Positions 21,101 through 31,900 of a stretch of 64,000 bases of DNA are shown here, in pieces. The DNA comes from Thelonectria olida. Lineage: Eukaryota > Ascomycota > Sordariomycetes > Hypocreales > Nectriaceae. Within the stretch, counting starts at the first letter, position 1, and the number at the start of each line of letters is the position of its first letter. The notes under the pieces were generated by a model. That model searched no databases. It saw only the letters and a program-made list of their open reading frames with translations, and was not told the origin of the DNA. The translations under genes and the position numbers were made by a program. The DNA lies in the NCBI GenBank assembly GCA_020736575.1, contig JAGPYM010000009.1, positions 1,054,001 through 1,118,000 on the forward strand, read 5' to 3'.

Positions 21101-22069
21101 GATGCCATCGTGGACGAGAAGCTGAAGGAGATCGAGAAAGAGCTCCAACGTGAGGACGAGAAGCTTTACGAGAATGAAGAGGATGACGAGGAGCTTTACA
21201 GCGCCGACGAGAAGCCTTATGAAGAGGACAAGAGGCTTTACGAGGACGATGAGAAGCTCCACGAGACCAGCGAGTTGCTTTACGATGCTGAGGAAAAGCT
21301 TCATGACACCAGCGAGGTTCTTTATGATGCTGATGAGAAGCTGTGGAAGGACGACGACAAGCTGTGGGAGGATGACGATAAGCTGTGGGAAGATGATGAC
21401 AAGCTCCTCGAGGATGAATCGACTCTTCGAGATGGATCCACGCTTAGGGATGGATCAACATTCCGGGATGGGTCAACACTCCGGGGCGGATCAACAATCC
21501 AAGGTGATCAGGAGGACGATGAGAAGAGAATGAGTCGTTTCGAGGAGAAGCAGCCAGAACAGCCACCGCGAGCTCAACAGGATCTACTAGAAAAGCCACC
21601 ACTGCAACCGCAACCACAACCCCTTCAATCTCTTGAATCCCCTCAACCTCTTCAACCCCCTCAACCTCTGCACCTTCATCCCATCCACCCTCTCTTCCAC
21701 CACCACCAAGTGCGTCCTTCTCTCTCAGCCTCGCCATCACCGCCTCCATTGGCAAGCGCCTCCCATAGCCGCAGCCACAGCCGAAGTCAGAGCCGACATA
21801 CCCGGAACCGCAGCCGCCAACTCTCAACAGACACGGGCAACTTGTCGTTTGCCCAGCACCTGGAGCTCCCATACTTGGAGCGGCACTTGACGCACGAGAC
21901 AGACGACTCGATGGGTCGAAGGTCGTCAGCAGGCGTGGTGATGGAGGCGCAGGCCATGTCGTTGTCGCGTGAGAAGCCGAGGACGAGGGTGTTGGCTATG
22001 GTGGACAGCTTTGAGAGCTTGAGTCGGGAAGGAAGTCCCAGCCCAAGTCCGACGAGAGAGAGGCCCTGA
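18167..22069 (+). CDS. Kelch-like single-pass membrane protein with long repetitive cytoplasmic tail
   Basis: This intronless gene encodes 1300 aa, starting at a double ATG. A signal peptide covers about residues 1-39 ('LTTAAATLFLAASPLASA'). An ectodomain to about 465 contains Gly-Gly strand motifs of a kelch/galactose-oxidase-type propeller ('WVLLGGHSE', 'IIILGGWVGD', 'MMVYGGWEM') and several N-glycosylation sequons. One transmembrane helix follows at about 468-491 ('LGFGLAVLIAICIAVFCWY'), then an ~800-residue cytoplasmic tail rich in Ser, Pro and charged residues. The tail carries an acidic tandem repeat (see repeat entry) and a Gln/Pro/His-rich stretch ('LQPPQPLHLHPIHPLFHHHQ'). The architecture suggests a cell-surface receptor or cell-polarity protein of filamentous fungi. 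The exact role is unknown to me. Confidence 0.85.
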   Translation: MMTSQAGSSSSRHTRRASSILTTAAATLFLAASPLASAHSFPYVPTQLLLPGPTCAESTTPCEGGDLVYIFRQTDAGDVQFRSLNYSSGVTQSPTFESPTDGELPFLKDESDTTAFGVARTPNGTLLVYSGDCETGSSHVWSYSASDNNGWTQRGLNRKGSGNRAPNFLGGTIAFSLNLAPDMDQPTIYTYGGMCSSPTDNTTTWQGDANYTKTMLNVAPDSNDADTDFVASLASTDGPRTPIAGFTLTELTPSMTNKSGVVTQQASWVLLGGHSETAFINMSTAAVWNLPAQSWSYVDIQAPSTSIKTELAASKRSSKQRRRRATIDNVYSRSGHTATLSEDGMSIIILGGWVGDVETPAEPQLAILEMSEAYSGWQWSIPQKQPSMSIYGHGAAVLPGNVMMVYGGWEMSSSSSSKAKRQISTSTRFFNLTSNTWASSYKNPNVNSEISDDGNAPKQDGQPNSKRLGLGLGLGFGLAVLIAICIAVFCWYRKYQRRRQNRDQAVRALSQDANHFLPDHDEMMERDDEHWDGAAWTGSGQDPYQAGERSLGYESLRTTRGGAFGGPLPGLHIPRKPVVPRQSTRGYAPTGTRPTSFVSAPNQIHPIYEDDEEESYHQQARIKEDVQTPTSDAPSDPFQTPVANNPPPILFASGGRGSATPSPEGPRHDPEVQDWVSDVDAADAMLARMNSRGGQGRGSPTRRNSSRATAYRDDESRSGSNLSESARSAAESLKATSKRGTLPGPLLLAGGVDHPKPGSSSSSSYNTARSSFGALRAEGPSLLLGNDNGAYFEDEPPQPSSPSKSKPRRGWLGSLRRVFSNSSTPTSSHEDMSQIRRSFDQEPYAGDYEPGLVGLHGELLRRKQGRQGWEQDGEGAGLTAAAGVNRSPESDWDIERAVEQRLVQVMFTVPRERLRVVNGDADGSDPDEEVPVLQPQSAVLVDPETETNAGSSINEKILERDELRVKDDEKMDEKPDVEDAIVDEKLKEIEKELQREDEKLYENEEDDEELYSADEKPYEEDKRLYEDDEKLHETSELLYDAEEKLHDTSEVLYDADEKLWKDDDKLWEDDDKLWEDDDKLLEDESTLRDGSTLRDGSTFRDGSTLRGGSTIQGDQEDDEKRMSRFEEKQPEQPPRAQQDLLEKPPLQPQPQPLQSLESPQPLQPPQPLHLHPIHPLFHHHQVRPSLSASPSPPPLASASHSRSHSRSQSRHTRNRSRQLSTDTGNLSFAQHLELPYLERHLTHETDDSMGRRSSAGVVMEAQAMSLSREKPRTRVLAMVDSFESLSREGSPSPSPTRERP
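21150..21505 (+). repeat. In-frame degenerate tandem repeats in the kelch protein tail
   Basis: These lie within the coding sequence. A 7-10 codon unit of the form [E/D]-KL-[Y/H/W]-[E/D]-x-D is repeated more than ten times ('DEKLYENEEDDEELYSADEK', 'DDKLWEDDDKLWEDDDKLL'). It is followed by five copies of a six-codon unit related to 'STLRDG'. Both blocks are highly charged and probably disordered or helical. Near-identical neighbouring units suggest recent expansion and possible length variation between strains. Confidence 0.9.
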
Positions 22070-23132
22070 TGAACAGGACTTTCTGTAGCGACGGATTGAG
22101 ATGTTTGCAAGTATTGTATCAAGGAAATGTGTGTATGTATGGATGTATCTACGGAACAGGCAATGTATGTACGCAAAGGACGAGGGGGCATTTACATATG
22201 ATGGCTCTTGCGGATCAGTTCAATGGTCCTCGAGCAGAGCGAAGGGACGAAAAGGAGTGGCTCGACTCTTCTGGGAGCATGGAAATGGACAGGAAAGGGA
22301 ACGGGAGCTTTTCGGGATAATTTGTGCTTTCTGGTAGTTCTTTGGAGTTTGACAATCAGGAGGGAGTCGGGAAGGACAGCGAGATATCTGGGCAGGTTTT
22401 CAGACGGTACAGATTTGCATTTTAATGGAATAGACACGTGATGTTTATTATGCTACTCTTGTCTGTTTTAAATGCTGTAATGTATTTGCTCCGGGTGTAG
22501 TATTCATGCCATGTGGTCTCGCGCCTTGTCCCAGGAATACGACATGACTTAACCTGTAGCACCACGGAGTATATTCGTCCCTATAGCTCGATCATGCTCG
22601 ATCGGCGATTCACATCAACAGCGTCACGGCCCGACCGCTCTTCTGGAGAAACCAATGGCTCAATTGCTGTCCGGTGTCTGAGCTGGAGCAACGGACCCCG
22701 AAAAAAAAAAAAAAGCAATGCGGGAACAACGCATCTTCTCGTCCCAGGGCCATGGATGACGATCCCCCATGAGCCAATGTGGAGTTTAGTATCTGCGTCA
22801 ACAGCCACCGAGTCGAATCATGAACATGCTTTGTCTAAGCAATCCTGGGAATGAAGTGCTAAGGGGGCTGGCGTGTGTGAATCGGCGTGCGGATGAGTGC
22901 GAACGGCAAGGAGAGGAAAGGGACTTTGGTAGCTCGCCTATGAATCAGCCAGCAACTCTTGAATGGATGCACATTAGGGAGTCAATGTTCATCCTCGCCT
23001 CACTCCTGGCCTCAATCCTAGCCTAAACCTCACTTCAATCCTCACCTCAACAGACTCAGATGTGATTGCCGACGGCGAATAGAGTTGTTATACCACTATA
23101 CCGTCCTACTCCATCATCAATTCAATTGGATG
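22070..23132. other. Spacer between kelch gene and tRNA-Ile
   Basis: This 1063-base spacer holds a 14-base A run at 22701-22714 and a short degenerate repeat near 22,990-23,050. No protein-coding frame is recognisable. Confidence 0.5.
22990..23050 (+). repeat. Short degenerate tandem repeat upstream of tRNA-Ile
   Basis: About five imperfect 11-13-base copies of a unit like ATCCTCACCTCA lie in a row and end about 80 bases before the tRNA. The copies differ at several positions. A minisatellite remnant is the simplest reading. Confidence 0.5.
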
Positions 23133-23233
23133 GCTTCCGTAGCTCAGTTGGTTAGAGCTTCGTACTAATAATTGCTCCAGCCGAGCGAAAATTGGTGATG
23201 CGAAGGTCGCAGGTTCAAGCCCTGCCGGGAGCA
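23133..23233 (+). tRNA. tRNA-Ile (anticodon AAT) with a 27-nt intron
   Basis: Acceptor stem GCTTCCG pairs with CGGGAGC (one G-T pair), with discriminator A at 23233. The D arm is GCTCAGTTGGTTAGAGC. The anticodon stem TCGTA pairs with TGCGA, and the loop CTAATA-A gives anticodon AAT. The loop is interrupted after the base 3' of the anticodon by a 27-nt intron at 23171..23197, the canonical position for nuclear tRNA introns. The T arm is GCAGGTTCAAGCCCTGC. Confidence 0.93.
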
Positions 23234-23731
23234 TTCTCCCATGGCCTCCATTCTCTTTTTGCACTATCTCACAACATCTGTTGATGTTTTTTTTCCCCCC
23301 GCAGGCTGTTGTTGAATGTCGTTGGGATGCGTTGTAGTTCGTTGAGGTCGATGGAGTTGCGCTTCGCTGGGTGGGCCTTATCCCTGACTACACAGTACGT
23401 ACCTAATGTGGGTGAAACGCGTACCCGGCGCCACCGACTCCACGTCAGATGCAGGGGGAAGGTCCTGGATGAATTAAAGGAATTGATGCCAGTGAATGTC
23501 ATCTTGTTCACGGCAAGGAGAAAGCTAGAAGTCTGGGATTCGGGCCGTAATTGTTCACCCGCAATAGGTCCAACGTGTGGTTTCTTTTGTTGCTATCCAC
23601 TGCCTCCTGTATGTATGCGTATGCGGCCTGGAAATGAGAACACTCAAACGCCGTTATGATGCTCTTTTGTATGCCTATCCGTAATGTACACCTGTAGTAG
23701 ATTATTCACCCGTCTTTAACTGTGCTGTTCT
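23234..23731. other. Spacer between tRNA-Ile and PI-PLC gene
   Basis: These 498 bases hold the tRNA terminator region (T run at about 23286) and the 3' UTR of the minus-strand phospholipase gene. No gene seen. Confidence 0.5.
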
Positions 23732-24904
23732 CTACCAGCATTTCGACGGGTAGTCCACCGTCCACGACCACCAGTAGGTCCTCGACGTACTGCGCCGTGC
23801 CTTGTGCTTCAGGGGCTCGTTCCACCGCAAGATGGCGTTGATGAGCCGCTGCCCGGGAAAGTCGAGGATAACCACGCCTGTCCGCGTCGTGTCCGGGTTT
23901 TCCTCAAAGTCCTCGATCCATTGGCCCGTCATGTCGTTCATGCCAGCCATGGTGCGGTTGAGCGGCCCCGCCGCAGCTTCAATGGGCAACACGCCGACGG
24001 ACGCTGAGACGTGCGCTAGGTAAAGGAGTTCGTTGTCCTGGGCAGCCGTGGCGGCGAGCTCGAGGGCGTCACGGATGGCTGTCCACTTGTCGGAGAGATG
24101 ATAGATATCTGGGATGATCCAATAGTCTTCGAGCGCCATCTGCTTGCCCTCCCACTCGAGGCCATAGGGCCCGTGTTCTTCAGGGAATTGCTGCAGGAGG
24201 AAGATGCGGGAGCGCAGGTCACCGAGCGTAGGTAGGGGCGATGTGCGGTTGTACAGGTACAGGTGGTCCACAGCACCCGAGGATGTGAGGGGGTCCTTTT
24301 GACGGTACTTGTTGAAGGCGTCTTCAAAAGTGATTGTGTTCTTCCCGCCAATGGGGGGACCTTCCTGCTTCAGGCGCATGATGATAGCCTCGGAGGGGTT
24401 CGCGTCGAGGAACTCAAACATGGCGAGCAGGACGTTTGTGAAGCTGAAGCCCGTGTAGCCGTTGGCGTGGTAGATCTGTAGCTCGTTGTCCTGCAGCCTG
24501 GCCCTGATGTCAAAGTAGCGCAGGCCAGCGTCGAGCTGCATGCTGAGGTTCCAGTTCTGGCACTGCAGGCGCTCGGAGCCGATGTCGTAGGTCATGGTGT
24601 CGTGGGTGCCGGGGATGCTCAGGTCGGAGAGTAGCACATCGTCGGGCAGGGCGGCCATCCAGTTGGGATGGTGGGCGAGGCCGGCGTCGAAGCTGAAGGC
24701 GCTCTGGTAGCCATGGTAGCAGACGCCCCAGACCATGCAGGGGGCGAGCGAGAGGAGGAGGTAGAAGAGGGCCATGACGAAGACGACGGCGGCCGTGATG
24801 AGGACGGGGAAGCGGCGGAGGTGGGAGGAGTGGTAGTGAGGACGAGGGCCGCTGCCGTGGAGGAGGCGGCGGGCAAGGCCGGAGAGGCCTGCGATGGACG
24901 GCAT
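23732..24904 (-). CDS. Membrane-anchored PI-PLC X-domain protein (bacterial-type phospholipase C)
   Basis: This single-exon gene encodes 390 aa. A short basic N terminus is followed by a hydrophobic helix at about residues 33-54 ('VLITAAVVFVMALFYLLLSL'), giving a type II signal anchor. The PLC X-type TIM-barrel domain follows. Its catalytic set is visible: His101-Asp102 in 'SIPGTHDTMTYD', Asp132 and Arg134 in 'RYFDIRARL', and His146 in 'IYHANGY'. These correspond to the His-Asp, Asp-Arg and second His of Bacillus PI-PLC. The single-domain layout lacks the Y, EF-hand and C2 domains of eukaryotic PLC. Predicted chemistry is cleavage of phosphatidylinositol or GPI-like lipids to a cyclic inositol phosphate and diacylglycerol, on the lumenal or extracellular side. 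The substrate is inferred, not shown. Confidence 0.9.
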   Translation of the reverse strand: MPSIAGLSGLARRLLHGSGPRPHYHSSHLRRFPVLITAAVVFVMALFYLLLSLAPCMVWGVCYHGYQSAFSFDAGLAHHPNWMAALPDDVLLSDLSIPGTHDTMTYDIGSERLQCQNWNLSMQLDAGLRYFDIRARLQDNELQIYHANGYTGFSFTNVLLAMFEFLDANPSEAIIMRLKQEGPPIGGKNTITFEDAFNKYRQKDPLTSSGAVDHLYLYNRTSPLPTLGDLRSRIFLLQQFPEEHGPYGLEWEGKQMALEDYWIIPDIYHLSDKWTAIRDALELAATAAQDNELLYLAHVSASVGVLPIEAAAGPLNRTMAGMNDMTGQWIEDFEENPDTTRTGVVILDFPGQRLINAILRWNEPLKHKARRSTSRTYWWSWTVDYPSKCW

Positions 24905-27900
24905 GATGGCGGTGTCGGAAGGAAGGAAATGGGAGGAGGAGAGGAGGCCGGTCGGGCCGGGTCTGTGGGGCCGGAAGAGGAGGAAATTGCCAAGCTCGTC
25001 ACATTTGAGGGAAATTGTGTGATGATTGCTGTCGAGTTAGCAATGAATCGAGCTCCGAGGAAGGGCCTTGGTGAAGATAGGCGGGCTCGAGCTCGTGACT
25101 GTCTGGATGGCGATGATGCTTGACGGTGTTGTTGATGGCGAAATGAAGACCGAGGTCGGAGGTCACGGCCAGGCGGACGGTTTCTTCGGTGCGGTGCGCG
25201 CCAGGCGACAGGGGGAGCTTGGGCCCGTTTCCGGGGTTGCACCTGCCAGAATTTCGGAAGGTGAGTGGTCAACGAGACAAGTCAGAAGACGTCATTGAGG
25301 ATTTGGTGGGCCCACGTTCACGATGAGTTTTACGAGGTCATTTGGAGTGTTGCTTGTTGACAATAGGGTCTGGTGATGGCTTCATATTTTGAAATTAGTT
25401 AGAGAGAGGTTGGTTGGCGTCCATGGAAGGGAAAGGACGGCATCAAGTCAGTCTCCTCATGGCTGCATTGCACCGCACCTCGGCATCATGAAAGCACATC
25501 CATCATTAGTAGATGCATCCAAGTTCATCATCAACTTCTGCGCGAACAGAGTCGTCCCTCCGTTTCGCCTCTCGTCGAGCATCCAACGCCATTTACACGC
25601 CGATGAGAAACTCAAGTCTCCCGAAACCAACAGTTTGGAGAGACAACGGGGAGTCAAAAACACCATTTCCTTTTATACTTTAATGGATGATGCCGAAACT
25701 GTAACGACACCACCTTTCTCCAAGAAACGGCTCGGACCAACGACCAAGTACAGATACAGTTCACGACGGACACAAACACAGAAAAGAAGCAATCCCGCTT
25801 TTGCCCTTCGGATGCATACCAAAGCGCGCACTTGCATGAAGCGTCCCGAGAAGTCTTGTGATGAATTCTTAGACGTCGAACCACGCGGGCGCCTTTGGTG
25901 GCGGGTGTGGTTTGCATGCATTCGCAAGTGGAACCTTGGAAACCCCCATGTTTGCCGTGGTGTTGAATCCCCATGGCGTCGTCTCGGACGAAGTAGATAC
26001 ACCGACTCTCACGTTGCATTCTCGGCCATGGCCTCTCGAACGATGGCGCCGCTAACAAGCACGGATGGGGCTCTTGATGGGTCTTGAACGGGATCAAGGG
26101 TATCTCGAGCAGCATCGGGTCGACTCATGACTGCGAGAGGGAGCGGGTGCAGCTTCACTTTGAACACCGTGAGCACCTCAGGCCTCTCTGCGTGTCTGTG
26201 CATGCGCCACTCGCCAGCCCGGTCAGCGGGACGTTTGTCCTTCGTATTGCGTGCCTCAACAAGACACCATCTCGACATTTTCTTACACGAAGCGGCTTCT
26301 TTTCTCCCCCGGCTCGCCTGCTTACGAACCAACTTAGTCCTAACCCTGTTGGGCTGATATAGTTTTGGCATTGACACACTTGCAGATGGCTTGCCCCAAA
26401 GCGTTTCCATGTTTCTTCTCGTCCGAGATGGATGCCGTCCGCGTCATGGGACGAAAAGACGGGCCCGCGCGCCAATCTGCAACTAACGTTGCTGGTTCGG
26501 CCGATTCTGGTCTAAATATGTTTCTCAAGGTGCATGGTGTCTTGCTGGTTTTCGATAACGAAATAACCTGGAAGACATCTCCGTTTGAGAAGCCACCGAC
26601 GGCTGCGGCGGCCACGGGAACGAAAGCGGGAAAAGACGCTTGACGAGCTTATGATGATCCCACATTCATTCAGATGCCCGTCTGCTGTTACATGACAGTC
26701 ACACTTCCCGTCGAGCAAGCGCCTCCGGAACCGGGACCACGATGGAGATACGCAATCCAAGTCCCTCTTTGACTCCGTTGCCGTGCATTCTGCGCATTGA
26801 TGGACGGCTCGCGTGTTTGCCTTGCTTTTCTGCTTTGTGTTGTTTTTCTTCGCTCTCTGGGATCTGGATCCGCGATGGCCCCTCCTCCTCCCCCACGTAT
26901 AGGTGGTAGGCAGCCGACTTCTCAAACCTCGAGAGTGCGATACAAGCGTGTTGGAGCGAGGGGACCCTCGTCTCAGTATGAGACATACACGAGCTTGCCC
27001 GGATGAGGAATTTTGCGCTTGTGCGTGTTTGCGCGATGAAGGGTGTTGTTTATTGTTATCATTCTTCACCTTGACACGCCCTCTCTTGTTCGCCACGTAA
27101 TATACATTTGGTTCCAGTTTTTGTCTCTACGTGCTACTGACTCTGCATCTGCGGATATGTACAAGACAAAAGACAAGAAAGGACTGGTAACTGTACTGCA
27201 ACCTTTCGGCGCACAGGGTCTCTCCATCAAGGATTGAGTTGCGGGTTTGCTGACCAAGACACACCACCCATATGAGACAATACGATGCTTTGAGCTCCAA
27301 ATCGCGTGGCGGATCTTGGAGGGCGAAAGAGGCTGGCGCTTGGGAGTGGGAGATTCCTTGGCGATTGGGCAATGCGACGACGGAGAAAAGAGGGGACCAG
27401 TTCGTTTGTGATGCCCATGCTAGCATCGGGTCTCTTTCTGAATAAGATGGTGTGTTGAGTGTTGTGTGGTGGTGGTAGGTGGGCGTGTACACAAGCAGGC
27501 GATAGCAGACGGTGAATAAGGGAGCAAGCACTACGACTCTGCGGGCGGAAAGGCAAAAACTTGGCTTTTTTGACATGGCCATGTCTCCAATGCAAAGTGA
27601 CTGCAGAATCTTGTTTTGCCCATGTTTAGTTTGCCGGTCGTTGTCTACGAATAGCAGGTGCTTTGGATGACAGTGAGGTAGAGAGAGAAAGAGAAGGCAT
27701 TCATTGGCGACGTCTCCCGTGGAATGGTTCATGTGAGAGTTGGAGAGCCCCTCTTGGTCACATATCACAGCGTCCTTTCACATGCGGCCCCGATGAGAGC
27801 CATGGTGTCATTCACATCGGACATACATGCTTTTCTCGTCCAGAGGGATTTTGTCACACGCACACATGAACGTCCGCAAACAGGGCTCTAGAGTCAAAGG

Positions 27901-28945
27901 TGTTTAGCGTAGTTTGCCCGGCATTTGCACGAGAAGGTGGGATGAGGAAAATACAGGGCTGGGATGACCAGGTGTTTAGACGATATCGGCACGAGCGAGC
28001 ACGAGAGAAACACAATGGATTCGTCTTGATAACAAATGCGGCTTGTATCTGGCATTGGGATACGGCGAGTCACACGACACTCTCACGATCAAAGGACAAG
28101 AAGGCACACCGAGGCTGTCAATCCTCCGGATCCCCGCTTCTCAGGATGACACTTCCCCTCTTTCCGCCGAAAGGCTATTCACAAACAAAGAAGCTCAGAA
28201 GACAGTGACGTCGAGATTGATCAGTAGGGGTCGGCACAGAGGAGTTTGAAGGTGAGCAAGGGGGCTGATGATCTGACGACTTGAGAGCGGAAATCTGGCG
28301 GGAAGAGGCGGGGAACGGAAGGAAATTGAGAGGGATCGAAAGATGGGACGAGGCGAGAGAGGGGATTGGAGCAATTATTCGCAAATGACATATTATATGA
28401 AAAGTAAAAAGATTGCCATGTGGAATTATGATCATTTGTTGTTGTTCTTTTTCTTTTTCGGTCTGTGATGATTTCTGGGTCTCAAGGATGGCGGCGTTGG
28501 CGATGGCATCAATCCTGTAGGATGCGAATCCGCAAATCCACATGGACGCATCGCCCGTCAAATCTGAGCCGGACAAGCATCCCCGAGATCCATGTTCCCG
28601 TCGCCGGTAACCCCATTGAGCGAGAGTGTTTTCTATCTCTGACAGCGAGCACTTCTTGATATGTATTCTTGGGTCTGTTGTTCTTGTCTGATTCCCGCGT
28701 TTACGATAAGGAAGAGAAGCATGGGAGACAGGGATGGACTCTTGTCTTCATTTCTCGACGGCCTCCCCGCGCAGTTCTTGACCAGCAACCTCCTTGTTCC
28801 TCTCATAAAACCTTCATGTCGATCAAACGCGGACACAAATGACTTGTGGACTTTACCACACGACACGCTCGTAACAGCCAGAGAAGTACATGTACATCCA
28901 AAAGATACAAACACAGGCACAAGGCACAAGGAACAGGCACAGCAA

Positions 28946-28969
28946 ACACACACACACACACACACACAA
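28946..28969 (+). repeat. (CA)n microsatellite
   Basis: A run of about eleven CA dinucleotides lies inside the large gene-free tract. Confidence 0.9.
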
Positions 28970-31900
28970 CAGAAAAGAGCAGCCACAAAAGACAACCGCC
29001 TCCAAAGCCAACGAGTGCTCACTGGCGGGCTCTCACCATCTCTCCTTTGGGTCACGTAGAGTCATGACATGTCCCATTTCGGCACCAGGCGAATCTTGTC
29101 ACTGTCACTCCACCCACAGCGACCGGTGACGTGGAAACGACGATGTTCCCAATAACAATTTTTTTTCCCTTTCAACGAGCCTTGGCGTTTTTATTTTATT
29201 TTTCTTTCTTTGTTTGCGCGTCGTTGCGGGGGTCGTCTGCCGCAGAATGGCCCCATGCCCCATCGGCCATCTCGTGTCGTCCTGGCCTCTTTCGACCCAG
29301 CCTCACGGTTAGGATCAGATCAGTTGCTGCCGCTGACTGAAGAGCGAGCACGCGCGTGTGAGTGGGAACCGGTGGATACAGGGAAAAGGTCCATGGCGAG
29401 AAAAATGTTTCGTGTACAAGTTTGCTAGGGGGCCTTGCTATTGAAGATTTTTAGAATACGTATTCGTGGAGCGGAATGAGTTATCTTGTCGAGGAAGAGA
29501 AGAAAACGATGAGTTGCTAAGTGTTGCTTGAGGCGGCGAAACAACGGCAATGGAATTGTCTTCATTCCGAGCATACACTCATCGTACATGCAATATTGCA
29601 GAGAGAGGCTGGATATTGGTGACGGCATGGCCAATCTTAAGCAATTCCCGCTGTATCCGGCGTCAAATGGATCTTCTTCCCTCTCTTGCGTGTCGATGTT
29701 CCATCCTGCGGGATTCCCGAGCTAAAGAGAGACCCTTTCATAATCATGAAGCTGTAGCTCTCCACAACGCTGACCTGATCTTGCATGCACTGTTGTTGTC
29801 TGCTCGACTCTGCTGTCAGGTACCCTGGGTGATGATTCCATGGAATCCACGTTGTCAGGGACGAGCAACTCTCGAACAATCAACCGCTATAGTGATCACC
29901 AACGAATTCCTCGGCTCACAAGCAACCAAGGAACTGTTGAAGATCGATTGCCCTTCTTTCTTTCTAGCTTCTTACACAAGTCGTCTCGATGAATATTGCG
30001 ATTGTCGGCGGGTCGACGGCAATCCGCCAGTGAAAGGCACTCGCTTGGCCCGAGATCGCCGTCGCACACTGGACGGAACCCCAGCTAGAGCAGACATCCA
30101 ACGAGAGAAGACCCAAGACATTTCTGCTGTTCCCAGATTCACACCCCCTTTGAATTGATCAAGCTACCCCTTCCCCCCCTCCCCCCTGGTCGACATGCCT
30201 CCAGCAGATGCCATGACCTGGACGCGGCCGGTGACGACATCGGCTTCCAGGGGTGGGAGAAGCGAGAAAGCGAGAGCGATAGTGAGCACTGAGAACGAAG
30301 CAAAAAAGACACCGTTTTGGACGGCCTTATTCCGTACGGAGATGGCTACATATTCGCTTCAGCCATCTATCTGAAAGACCGCGTGTTATGTGCTCTCGAC
30401 ATACAGCCATCACCATGGTAATGGAAATTAAGGGCTCATCATCAGTGCATACTTGCAGCTCGCATTCTTTTGCTTATTTATCAAGGGGAGGAGGCTGGGC
30501 GAATAGGGAGTCAACACAACAGGGCGAGAGGAAGTGACTCTCTTCTGGCCCGTCCGCGAAAGGTGACTGCAGGCATTTCGCGCAGTAGTCCTTGTTTCGT
30601 CCTGTCTTGAGTGGCTTGGATAACCCGGATACATAGAAGTTGTCGACCTAGTTTCCCGGTCTATTTGCTTGGCTTTGGGGATGTTGAGCAAGATATGGGA
30701 CGGCGGGAGAGCGAGCATCCGAGTATGCGTTACGCAGCATTGAGTGTCTGGGCAATGATAGGCACGCAACAGGGAGGAGTCGATGCTTGGCTTTACATCA
30801 AGCTTTCGGTGTTTCTTGTTCACATACCGAGGGACTCTACTTGAGGATATCGCGCATGCTGGACAGAGCAATCGAGTATCGAACCTATCGCATTTCGTTG
30901 TCTGGTGCCGGATGTAAAGGCTTCGACCTCGGGTTAATCACTGTAGACGCTGTAAATGAGGCCAGTTCATTTAAAACGGATTGCCACTGCCCAACCGCCA
31001 TCACCAAGAATCTCGCCCAACCCCACGCGTAATGCGCCAGCGCCAACGCCAACAACGCTTGAGGCGAGGCGCCCCCCTCCAGGCTCTCCCCTCTTTGTTT
31101 TAGCCTCGGACTTGGTCGATTCCGCGAACTTGTCGCGCGCGTGTTGATTACATACGAGACGGGAAGCGTGTTGGTGTGTGACTGTGTGTGAGAACTTACT
31201 ACCTACGTATGGAGCAGTCGTGTTTATTAGGAGCATGGCAATATCTTGGCGCTGGAGGTACGGAATAGACAGACAGACAATGGCGCTGTGATCGCGATGA
31301 GCGGCAACTACCTACGCAAAGACTATTCTCGTCCTCTCCGTCTATTTTCCCCTTGTCGATCCTTGCTTCGCTCGTTCAGTGGCAGTTGCAGCAGCGCTTA
31401 CACTGGGAAAGGCTTCCGGTGCAAGCCATACCCGTCACCCGCGAAGATTGCCCTGTATTCGGCCCCTGGCCTGTTTAACAAGCCGCCTGTCAATCCCTCC
31501 TCGTCCGGTTTAGTCCATGGCCTGAACGAGTCTTTCGGCTTTTCGCACTCGCGCCAGGCCTAGCTCGGGCCTTCTTTGATTCCCTTTCAGCCCATCTGCC
31601 CGCCAACGACGGTTTTAGCACCACACTCCCTCCCCCTCTCCCTAATCGTAATGAGTCGAGGGGCGGCCTGACTGACCTTTTAGTCCGCCGTAACATCAAC
31701 CACACGACAGGGCAAAGGGGTGGCCTATTGTGATGGTGCAAATACGAAGACAGAAGGGAAGCACGGAAAGAAGGAAAATATCGCAAAGCAAATATGTGAA
31801 GCAATTCAGGGTCGTCCATTAATCCTTCATTTAACCATACAAGCCCAAGGGGTTGGAGGAAATATGCTTTGTGGATTAAAAAAAAAAGTACGAGATGTTA

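Noticed and set aside
25389..26087. 232-codon frame in the large gene-free tract
   Set aside because: Random-like composition and no recognisable motif or splice partner.
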